DNA of 64,000 bases from Mactromeris polynyma (taxonomy: Eukaryota > Mollusca > Bivalvia > Venerida > Mactridae), in NCBI GenBank assembly GCA_032209605.1, contig JASFXZ010000002.1, forward strand, positions 55,244,431 through 55,308,430. Reading direction: 5' to 3'. Shown here piece after piece: positions 49,412-59,606 of the stretch. The position numbers were made by a program, and so were the translations under genes. Numbering within the stretch: position 1 is the stretch's first letter; the number at the start of each line of letters is the position of its first letter. The notes beneath the pieces are model-generated. The model did no database searches. It saw only the letters and a list, made by a program, of their open reading frames with translations, and was not told the origin of the DNA.

Positions 49412-49981
49412 AAGAGAAGAAATTCATAGTCACTGCTTTCTGCAATGTATTGAATATAAAGAATAAACATAGAAAACAGTTTAATTATACATGTACTTTA
49501 ACAAGGTCAGGAAAAACAACCCTGATTATTTGTGTAGTGAATGCTTCCTGAAATGTATAACATTTAACGAAATATCTTAGCCAAGAATTTAACCTCATTG
49601 ATACAAAGGTACAGTCTAAATCCATGTTCATTTTGCTGTTTTATTTACACTCATACACACTATGTACTCATGGTATTGGTATAATATATTAAATATTATC
49701 GATACAGTATTGGTTGCAATATTTGTATTTATCCGTGACAATAGCATTATGTGATATTACATTTCAATATAATTATATTTTACCTGTGCAAATATTCCTA
49801 AAGTTATTCCATTACACGAACGACAGATACGTTGCAAAATATGCAGCCTTTGGCAACTCCACATTATGTAATATTATTCATAATGACCTTACACAGTGAA
49901 TAAAGACCGACTATTTAAAGGTCACAATCAAAAATAAGAATTACTCCTGACAGATCTAGGCAAAGAAAAGTGAGGGAGATA
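49412..49981. other. Unannotated stretch
   Basis: No feature seen. Confidence 0.35.
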
Positions 49982-52978
49982 CAGATGGAGCGACATAGAC
50001 AATACCAAACAGATCAGGAGGTACACACATGGAGCGACATAGACAATACCAAACAGATCAGGAGGTACACACATGGAGCGACATAGACAATACCAAACAG
50101 ATCAGGAGGTGCACACATATGGAGCGACATAGACAATACCAAACAGATCAGGAGGTGCACACATGGAGCGACATAGACCAAACAGATCAGTGGGTACACA
50201 CATGGAGCGATATAGACAATACCAATCAGATCAGGAGGTACACACATGGAGCGACATAGACAATACCAATTAGATCAGGAGGTGCACACATGGAGCGATA
50301 TAGACAATACCAATTAGATAAGGAGGTACACACATGGAGCGACATAGACAATACCAATCAGATCAGGAGGTGCACATATGGAGCGACATAGACACTACTA
50401 AACAGATCAGTGGGTACACACATGGAGCGACATAGACAATATCAATCAGATCAGGAGGTACACACATTGAGCGACATAGACAAAACCAATCAGATCAGGA
50501 GGTGCACACATGGAGCGACATAGACAATACCAATCAGATCAGGAGGTGCACACATGGAGTGACATAGACAATACCAATTAGATCAGGAGGTACACACATG
50601 GAGCGACATAGACAATACCAATCAGATCAGGAGGTACACACATGGAGCGACATAGACAATACCAATTAGATCAGGAGGTACACACATGGAGCGACATAGA
50701 CAATACCAATCAGATCAGGAGGTGCACACATGGAGCGACATAGACAATACCAATCAGATCAGGAGGTACACACATGGAGCGACATAGACAATACCAAACA
50801 GATCAGTGGGTACACACATAGAGCGACATAGACAATATCAATCAGATCAGTGGGTACACACATGGAGCGACATAGACAATATCAATCAGATCACGAGGTA
50901 CACACATGGAGCGACATAGACAATATCAATCGGATCACGAGGTACACACATGGAGCGACATAGACAATACCAAACAGATCAGTGGGTACACACAAGGAGC
51001 GACATAGACAATACCAAACAGATCAGTGGGTACACACAAGGAGCGACATAGACAATACCAAACAGATCAGGAGGTACACACATGGAGCGACATGGACAAT
51101 ACCAATCAGATCAGGAGATGCACACATGGAGCGACATAGACAATACCAAACAGATCAGGAGGTGCACACATGGAGCGACATGGACAATACCAATCAGATC
51201 AGGAGGTACACACAGGGAGCGACATAGACAATACCAAACAGATCAGTGGGTACCCACAAGGAGCGACATAGACAATACCAAACAGATCAGGAGGTGCACA
51301 CATGGAGCGACATAGACAATACCAAACAGATCAGGAGGTGCACACATGGAGCGACATAGACAATACCAAACAGATCAGGAGGTACACACAAGGAGCGACA
51401 TGGACAATACCAATCAGATCAGGAGGTACACACATGGAGCGACATAGACAATACCAAACAGATCAGGAGATGCACACATGGAGCGACATAGACAATACCA
51501 AACAGATCAGGAGGTGCACACATGGAGCGACATAGACAATACCAAACAGATCAGGAGGTGCACACATGGAGCGACATAGACAATACCAAACAGATCAGTG
51601 GGTACACACATGGAGCGACATGGACAATACCAATTAGATCAGGAGGTGCACACATGGAGCGATATAGACAATACCAAACAGATCAGGAGATGCACACATG
51701 GAGCGACATGGACAATACCAAACAGATCAGGAGTTGCACACATGGAGCGACATGGACAATACCAATCAGATCAGGAGGTGCACACATGGAGCGACATGGA
51801 CAATACCAAACTGTTCAGGAGATGCACACATGGAGCGACATAGACAATACCAAACAGATCAGGAGATGCACACATGGAGCGACATAGACAATACCAATCA
51901 GATCAGGAGGTACACACATGGAGCGACATAGACAATACCAAACAGATCAGTGGGTACACACAGGGAGCGACATAGACAATACCAATCAGATCAGTGGGTA
52001 CACACATGGAGCGACATAGACAATACCAAACAGATCAGGAGATGCACACATGGAGCGACATAGACAATACCAAACAGATCAGGAGGTACACACATGGAGC
52101 GACATAGACAATACCAAACAGATCAATGGGTACACACAGGGAGCGACATAGACAATACCAATCAGATCAGTGGGTACACACATGGAGCGACATAGACAAT
52201 ACCAAACAGATCAGGAGATGCACACATGGAGCGACATAGGCAATACCAAACAGATCAGGAGATGCACACATGGAGCGACATAGGCAATACCAAACAGATC
52301 AGGAGATGCACACAGGGAGCGACATAGACAATACCAAACAGATCAGGAGGTACACACATGGAGCGACATAGACAATACCAAACAGATCAGGAGATACACA
52401 CAGGGAGCGACATAGACAATACCAAACAGATCAGGAGATGCACACAGGGAGCGACATAGACAATACCAAACAGATCAGGAGGTACACACATGGAGCGACA
52501 TAGACAATACCAATCAGATCAGGAGGTGCACACATGGAGCGACATAGACAATACCAAACAGATCAGGAGGTGCACACATGGAGCGACATAGACAATACCA
52601 AACTGTTCAGGAGGTACACACATGGAGCGACATAGACAATACCAAACAGATCAGTGGGTACACACAGGGAGCGACATAGACAATACCAAACAGATCAGGA
52701 GGTACTCCCCTGGAGCGACATAGACAATACCAAACTGTTCAGGAGGTACACACATGGAGCGACATAGACAATACCAAACAGATCAGGAGGTACTCCCCTG
52801 GAGCGACATAGACAATACCAAACAGATCAGGAGGTGCACACATGGAGCGACATAGACAATACCAAACAGATCAGGAGGTACACACATGGAGCGACATAGA
52901 CAATACCAAACTGTTCAGGAGATGCACACAGGGAGCGACATAAACAATACCAAACAGATCAGGAGGTGCAAACAGGGA
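49982..52978 (+). repeat. 44-bp minisatellite, about 68 copies
   Basis: Units carry GGAGCGACATAGACAATACC, AAACAGATCAGGAGG and TACACACAT. Recurrent variants are AATCAG, CAGTGGGTAC, GAGATGCAC and ACTGTTCAG. Local duplications of four units (176 bp) are visible, for example the CACAGGGAGCG block at about 51960 and 52136. The plus-strand frames of 75-120 codons within it are artefacts. Confidence 0.97.
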
Positions 52979-53410
52979 GGGAGGCAAACAAAAAGAAACA
53001 TGGCATCCACAAGCGAACTCAAAGTATGAATATGGAACTTCAAAAAATATATATGTGGCCAAAGGTGATTATTACAGTAATAGATTCGTCGTCCGAGCCT
53101 ACATTCATTCATAGATTAATTACGCAAAAATACAATTTTCAATATAGCTGCTTACAATATGTTTAATTCATTAATGAATAAGTTCATCTCGCTATTTCAT
53201 GAACTATCAATGGTCACGCAGTTTGGTTTGATGTATTACTCAACAATCTGCAATACAACATTTTCTTGTTTAAATATAATTTGGAATGTGAAATTAACTA
53301 ATTTCAGACAAATGTATTCATTTCATTTTGCAATGTAATAAACAAAATCCAGTCAATGCTGCAGAAGACACCCTTTCAAAATACGTCTGTGATCAACCGA
53401 CGGCGTAATA

Positions 53411-53439
53411 TGGCGGAAGAAATTACGATAGTGTGCAAG
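53411..53439 (+). other. Candidate first coding exon
   Basis: ATGGCGGAAGAAATTACGAT continues to CAA and is followed by the consensus donor GTAAGTGC. It would encode MAEEITIVC and leave phase 2. The ATGGCGGA start and perfect donor are typical of short first coding exons. I could not follow it to a second exon, and the SINE and recombinase relics downstream offer none. Confidence 0.3.
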
Positions 53440-53809
53440 TAAGTGCTTTAAGCCTTAAGTTATTTGATATTTATGGAAATGTCATTCGCACAAAGTCTAG
53501 GTATATTAATTATTTTTATACTTATGTAACAGAATTAATTGGACTTTAATGTTTTGGAAACAATGACAACAATAGCCTTGCACGGTACGTGTCTTGTTAT
53601 TTTTGAAGACAAAAACATAAAAGATAAAAGGGAATGTAGTTTCTTAAACTTATCTTAGATTTCAACTTGGTAAGAAGCCTTTCACTGTGAAAAATATTGA
53701 AATACAATAGCTGAATATTTGAAATACGAAATTATTAGTATACAAACTACGCGAACGCGTTCGGCCACAATACCTCATCTTAATATATAAAACTGGAATG
53801 TTTTAATCA
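53440..53809. other. Unannotated; possible intron
   Basis: No exon could be supported. TTAAACTTATCTTAG and GTAAGAAG near 53655-53680 form a splice-like pair only 11 bp apart. Confidence 0.25.
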
Positions 53810-53890
53810 CGCCGTACAAGCCCAGGGATCGAACCTACGACATCCCACACTCAAAGCGGACAGTCTACCAACTGAGCCAATGAGGCGGTA
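53810..53890 (-). mobile_element. tRNA-derived SINE head
   Basis: On the minus strand it has an A box (TGGCTCAGTTGGTAGA) and B box (GGTTCGATCCC) at tRNA-like spacing (GCCTCATTGGCTCAG at the start, CGCTTTGAG in the anticodon region). The acceptor stem does not pair well, so it is a SINE head or tRNA relic rather than a functional tRNA. The body probably extends to about 53745. Confidence 0.6.
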
Positions 53891-54018
53891 GTATCCCGCT
53901 TCTAGAGCAAATTTCGGAATGCAGTTAACAAATTACGCTTCCGAACAACAATGTAAACACCTTAAACGAGAGTTGCTGGACTATCTTCATTTCGATTCAT
54001 CTTATTTTATTAACTGTA

Positions 54019-54165
54019 AATGAATGATTTCGATTCATGAGGTTTTTGATAGAAATAATCGATTTCAATTCTCATTATTTTTGATAGTAAATAACATATT
54101 TTGATTTATGATATTTTTAATAGATAATAATTAATTTCGATTCTCATTACTTTTTGAGAAAAATA
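54019..54165 (+). repeat. Degenerate repeat of about 37 bp, four copies
   Basis: ATTTCGATTCATGAGG, ATTTCAATTCTCATTA, ATTTTGATTTATGATA and ATTTCGATTCTCATTA each start a unit with TTTTTGATA-like continuation. Confidence 0.55.
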
Positions 54166-54289
54166 CATTATGTTGTATTATCTTGCGTTATCTTACACTA
54201 TTTGACATTATTATATAGAGATTATAAAGCATTTGGTTAAAGGATGTTACAGTTCTGTTTAAAAAAGTTATTTTGTGGGTAAAGGTCAT

Positions 54290-54640
54290 TATATAACATA
54301 AACAGCATTATCTCATAAAATGTTTTAATAAAACTAAGAGCACTACGAGCAGAATGGTTAGTTTCATAACTATAACCTAGTTGAAAAAATTCAGTGAGGA
54401 ATTCAATCACATTATTTATAGTGGTCTGAAATGCATCCACCTGTTTTTTACTACAGAACGAAATCCACTAGTTAATGTACATGTACTACGTAGTTAGAAT
54501 ATTGCTTCTTAGTTGATTGTCTCCAAGAAGACATGATGATATCGGTGGACTGTTCCGAAAAGTGTCTGCTTTGAAATGATCGCCTGATATGCGACATACC
54601 ATCAGGTGTAACTTGCCTGTTAGAGGATGAACCTACTGTG
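54290..54640 (-). pseudogene. Tyrosine-recombinase relic, DIRS-like element
   Basis: On the minus strand two frames carry, in order, STDIIMSSWRQSTKKQY and then WISFCSKKQVDAF, EFLTEFFQLGYSYET and HSARSALS. This is the N-terminal core-binding region of a tyrosine recombinase. The pattern I-x-x-SWR-x-ST-x-x-QY, W-x-x-FC, FL-x-x-L-x-x-x-G-x-SY and N-x-ARSALS is familiar from recombinases of DIRS/Ngaro-type retrotransposons in marine invertebrates. The two parts are separated by a stop and frameshift near 54470. The catalytic half with the R-H-R-Y residues is absent, as are RT and gag. It is an old fragment. Confidence 0.7.
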
Positions 54641-54660
54641 ATTAAAAGATTTATTTCCAT

Positions 54661-55780
54661 GAACTCAAATGAAGTTGAAATATTTCGTTTGTAAAGGAAA
54701 TTTCATTTCTATATTAAAATGGAATGAATGATTTCAGCTATTAGCCTGCAGTAGTATATGAAACTAGAGATGGTTTAATGGTTTGCGCACATTTACAGGT
54801 ACTAAGAGTCCCTGTTTTCTTAAAAGAAATATATTCCATTGTAAAACATTTTAAATATTGTAATAGGCAAATGATCTAAGATATAATCCATTTTTAATCG
54901 TTTGTCCATTTTATGATCATATAAGACATGAAATAGTTATTGACATCTTATCTGAAATTTTCTATGAATTGTCTGCAGAAACTTTGAATAACAATAACCC
55001 GAGAAAAATTTCAAAATATTGATAAGTGTAAAAAATATTCTTATATTTAATCCAAATACTATCATCAGAAGTAATACTACTTTTCATAATAAATATACTA
55101 TGGTATTTTTCCATTACAAAGCCGTGTTATAAAATTGCAAATAGTTGTCATTTTTATTATACATTTACCACTGTTTTTAACGAATTATAACGAATTATTG
55201 TTCAATTTCTCAGAGGAATGTTGATGTAAGTGTATTTAACATGTTATTCATTTAGTTATTTTCCTGGCATAGCATGTTGTACTCTATGTCAAAACATTGA
55301 CTTATAGGTCCATTGAGTCGGTGGTATATATTGTATGTTCTATATTTATGGCCATGCTGTAACTACAAACACATGCCATTATAATAAACAATGTACTTAC
55401 TTATTAACTTATTACACCTTCCCTTGTGCTCTTGGACTGATTGCGCACTATGTATGCGGCATTTCTCGCCAGACATTTTTAGATATACATTCCTGAAAAT
55501 AGGAAAACTCGGGAACAAGGAACCTGGTTTTCACAGTTTTGCCATATGTGACCTTCATGCAGTACTACCCAGCCTCATCCTCTATCCCTGTATTCTTGTA
55601 CTTAGTAGTCACATCATTCATATCGGCAATGTAAGTCGCGACCCTGCCAAGCATGGCGTAATTTCTAAACAACATCGAATGTATATGTAGGTTTTTTTTC
55701 ATATTAAAATGGAAATCTCTTATAACCATCAATCAATAAGAGTGATATTGTTTCTGAAAATGGTGTCCCTCAATTGAACA
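54661..55780. other. Unannotated stretch
   Basis: A 99-codon plus-strand frame at 55391-55690 is hydrophobic but unrecognised, and GTAAGTCG inside it could be a donor. Nothing else is supported. Confidence 0.35.
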
Positions 55781-55969
55781 ATGAATGACGTCGCCTCCGA
55801 TGCAAACGGACAAAGTCGCTCTATGTGAGTGATGTCGTCTCTCACATCAAGAGGCAATGACATGCCCAGTGCCGACTTCGATTGTGTTCAAAATGTGAAT
55901 GAATTCGTCGTTGCTCTACCCGGTCCTCAACACAACATGAAGACATACTACAGAATACGAAAACTCGAG
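55781..55969 (+). other. Candidate coding exon(s) with strong 3' donor
   Basis: From ATG at 55832 the frame reads MSSLTSRGNDMPSADFDC and on to RIRKLE, 46 codons, ending exactly at a consensus donor GAG/GTAACT (55970). An in-frame ATG at 55781 gives MNDVASDANGQSRSM before a TGA at 55826-55828. A second donor-like GTGAGTGATG lies at 55825. Either the exon begins at 55832, or two exons abut, or the longer frame is broken. The sequence is richer in GC than its surroundings. No domain is recognised. Confidence 0.35.
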
Positions 55970-55984
55970 GTAACTATGTAACTT

Positions 55985-56070
55985 CATTCCTATGTTCCCG
56001 GAGGATTGTGTGGAAAGACACTACGCATGTGGCGTTCCCCGTAGTAACTTATTGTCTCTCTTTCACTAAA
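55985..56070 (+). mobile_element. Dispersed element G, copy 5 (fragment)
   Basis: Contains TTCCCGGAGGATTGTGTGG, GACACTACGCATGTGGCGTT and TAACTTATTGTCTCTCTTTC, matching the 3' half of element G. Confidence 0.65.
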
Positions 56071-56308
56071 TATATAACACTGATACAGTGTAAGCTCTCT
56101 TTGTTTACGTGACCAATCACAATACTTCAAAAGTCATTCATCCTCAAACTTATGGTAGAAGTTGTATGCTAGCTTTGTCACAATCCGAGCACTGCAATTC
56201 TACAAGAGAGATAAATAGACAGAATGAATGTGTGCATGCATACGCTATGTTTTTAAACGACATATAATTATGCTAATTCCAACATATTCCATGTTATTTA
56301 AGGATTAA

Positions 56309-56438
56309 ACTGCACATGTTGATGTTTTCTCGGTGTATAAATTACATTGAAGCTATTCAAAGTCCTGCGGACTACACCGGCACTTTGAATAGGCTTAAGG
56401 TACGTTATGCTGCGATTAAAAACATCAACATGTGCAGT
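56309..56438. repeat. 20-bp perfect inverted repeat with a 90-bp loop
   Basis: ACTGCACATGTTGATGTTTT at 56309-56328 is perfectly complementary to 56419-56438. Looser similarity continues inwards. It could be a small fold-back element or a hairpin-forming transcript. Confidence 0.7.
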
Positions 56439-56915
56439 AAAATTATGTTATGTTCCAGTTGTTCACCAAATAATGGAACAGACGCGGTAACCGCATAACG
56501 AACACCTACGCCGAACAACGCCGAAATACGTGTATTTGCATGACATCATTCGTTCTCCAGAATTGCATACTGGGTAACGACGATACGTAACAAGGTGAAT
56601 GTCAAGGTCTATAATATACCGTATAAATATCAATTATCACATTTGGGTGTGATGTATGCTATACGATCAATAAAGACTAATATATGAACATACAAACGTT
56701 GGAAAAAAGATAAACGGCATAGATAGAATGATGTATTCCGATATGTTAAATGAAACAATATCTTTTGCAGCATGTTGAAAAATTAATTCTTACAAAAAAT
56801 GAACTCGGATCTATATATACTATAATCATTGACCTGTCTTATCAGGGTCATTTTACATGCTTAAACATATTAACTACATCCGACAAAATTCGAACTTCTA
56901 ACGAACGCACATCTA

Positions 56916-57040
56916 ACGAAACCCCCGTTTGGTGCCTCTTGTGTGAACGAAAACCCCGTTTGGTGCCTCTTGTGTGAAAGAAAACCCCGTTTGGTGCCTC
57001 TTGTGTGAACGAAAACCCCGTTTGGTGCCTCTTGTGTGAA
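56916..57040 (+). repeat. 31-bp tandem repeat, four copies
   Basis: CCCCGTTTGGTGCCTCTTGT recurs every 31 bp, separated by GTGAACGAAAA or GTGAAAGAAAA. Confidence 0.95.
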
Positions 57041-57177
57041 TATATGATTGGTCAGGTTTTAAAAAGCCCGTTTCGAGGACAACATTGGGTTGGTAAACAA
57101 TGTAGATCAAAATCAATGTTATACAGCTACGCAGAATAAAAATACACTGTGTCTTTGGTCGCCATAAAACCAGAGCG

Positions 57178-59120
57178 AGTATGGCGAGCTATGGTACATA
57201 TACATAGAGAAATAAACAATCAAATAGTATGGCGAGCTATGGTACATATACATAGAGAAAAAAACAATCAAATAGTATGGCGAGCTATGGTACATAAACA
57301 TAGAGAAATAAACAATCAAATAGTATGGCGAGCTATGGTACATATACATAGAGAAATAAACACTCAAATAGTATGGCGAGCTATGATACATATACATAGA
57401 GAAATAAACAATCAAATAGTATGGCGAGCTATGATACATATACATAGAGAAATAAACACTCAAATAGTATGGCGAGCTATGGTACATATACATAGAGAAA
57501 TAAACAATCAAATAGTATGGCGAGCTATGGTACATATACATAGAGAAATAAACACTCAAATAGTATGGCGAGCTATGGTACATATACATAGAGAAATAAA
57601 CACTCAAATAGTATGGCGAGCTATGGTACATATACATAGAGAAATAAACACTCAAATAGTATGGCGAGCTATGGTACATATACATAGAGAAATAAACACT
57701 CAAATAGTATGGCGAGCTATGGTACATATACATAGAGAAATAAACAATCAAATAGTATGGCGAGCTATGATACATATACATAGAGAAATAAACAATCAAA
57801 TAGTATGGCGAGCTATGATACATATACATAGAGACATAAACAATCAAATAGTATGGCGAGCTATGGTACATATACATAGAGAAATAAACAATCAAATAGT
57901 ATGGCGAGCTATGATACATATACATAGAGAAATAAACACTCAAATAGTATGGCGAGCTATGATACATAAACATAGAGAAATAAACACTCAAATAGTATGG
58001 CGAGCTATGATACATATACATAGAGAAATAAACAATCAAATAGTATGGCGAGCTATGGTACATATACATAGAGAAATAAACACTCAAATAGTATGGCGAG
58101 CTATGATACATATACATAGAGAAATAAACACTCAAATAGTATGGCGAGCTATGGTACATATACATAGAGAAATAAACACTCAAATAGTATGGCGAGCTAT
58201 GATACATATACATAGAGAAATAAACACTCAAATAGTATGGCGAGCTATGGTACATATACATAGAGAAATAAACAATCAAATAGTATGGCGAGCTATGATA
58301 CATATACATAGAGAAATAAACACTCAAATAGTATGGCGAGCTATGATACATAAACATAGAGAAATAAACACTCAAATAGTATGGCGAGCTATGATACATA
58401 TACATAGAGAAATAAACAATCAAATAGTATGGCGAGCTATGGTACATATACATAGAGAAATAAACACTCAAATAGTATGGCGAGCTATGATACATATACA
58501 TAGAGAAATAAACACTCAAATAGTATGGCGAGCTATGGTACATATACATAGAGAAATAAACACTCAAATAGTATGGCGAGCTATGATACATATACATAGA
58601 GAAATAAACACTCAAATAGTATGGCGAGCTATGGTACATATACATAGAGAAATAAACACTCAAATAGTATGGCAAGCTATGATACATATACATAGAGAAA
58701 TAAACAATCAAATAGTATGGCGAGCTATGGTACATATACATACAGAAATAAACAATCAAATAGTATGGCGAGCTATGATACATAAACATAGAGAAATAAA
58801 CAATCAAATAGTATGGCGAGCTATGATACATATACATAGAGAAATAAACAATCAAATAGTATGGCGAGCTATGATACATAAACATAGAGAAATAAACACT
58901 CAAATAGTATGGCGAGCTATGATACATATACATAGAGAAATAAACACTCAAATAGTATGGCGAGCTATGGTACATATACATAGAGAAATAAACACTCAAA
59001 TAGTATGGCGAGCTATGATACATATACATACAGAAATAAACAATCAAATAGTATGGCGAGCTATGGTACATATACATAGCGAAATAAACACTCAAATAGT
59101 ATGGCGAGCTATGATACATA
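57178..59120 (+). repeat. 48-bp minisatellite, about 40 copies
   Basis: Units carry ATGGCGAGCTATGGTACATA, TACATAGAGAAATAAAC and AATCAAATAGT. Variable sites are few: GGTACA/GATACA, AACAAT/AACACT and ATACAT/AAACAT. The period is 16 codons and the unit lacks stops in one frame on each strand, giving overlapping antisense frames of 658 and 666 codons. Alternation of the variants shows an 8-unit (384-bp) duplication. The array's right edge was split by the LINE at 59121. Confidence 0.97.
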
Positions 59121-59571
59121 GATAGATATATTTATTTGCATATTGAACACTGAAAAGTATTTTTTACAAAGCAGCAATAATCATTTTTACAGTAATAAGC
59201 ATCGTGACAAATGGCGAGAAAGCATGTAATTTTGGTTTGTGAATTTTAGAAATTTCATTTTTTCAAGATATAAATCATGTTTTTGTTTATTTGTTTTCTA
59301 AATAGACATAAAAGATTACAGAAATTTTACATGTGTTCTTTTACATGCGTTCTCGGGAGAGACAGTGTATGCAATATACCGCAACATTAAGGCATATATT
59401 ACATATAACAATTATAGAACAACATATTTAAGACATAGAATTATTATAATGCAATACAACATATTGTTGAGCCATACAATTCATGAGCATATATATTTAC
59501 TCATACATACACATACATACTCACACATACATATATAGATATACAAGTATATACATAATATGCATATACCC

Positions 59572-59574
<3 letters not shown>

Positions 59575-59602
<28 letters not shown>
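59575..59602 (+). repeat. (CA)n in the LINE 3' UTR
   Basis: About 14 CA units immediately beyond the stop codon of the LINE frame. Confidence 0.95.

Positions 59603-59606
<4 letters not shown>

Noticed and set aside
49982..52978. CRISPR-like array
   Set aside because: The 44-bp units are contiguous with no unique spacers, and the context is eukaryotic. The same applies to the 38-bp and 48-bp arrays.
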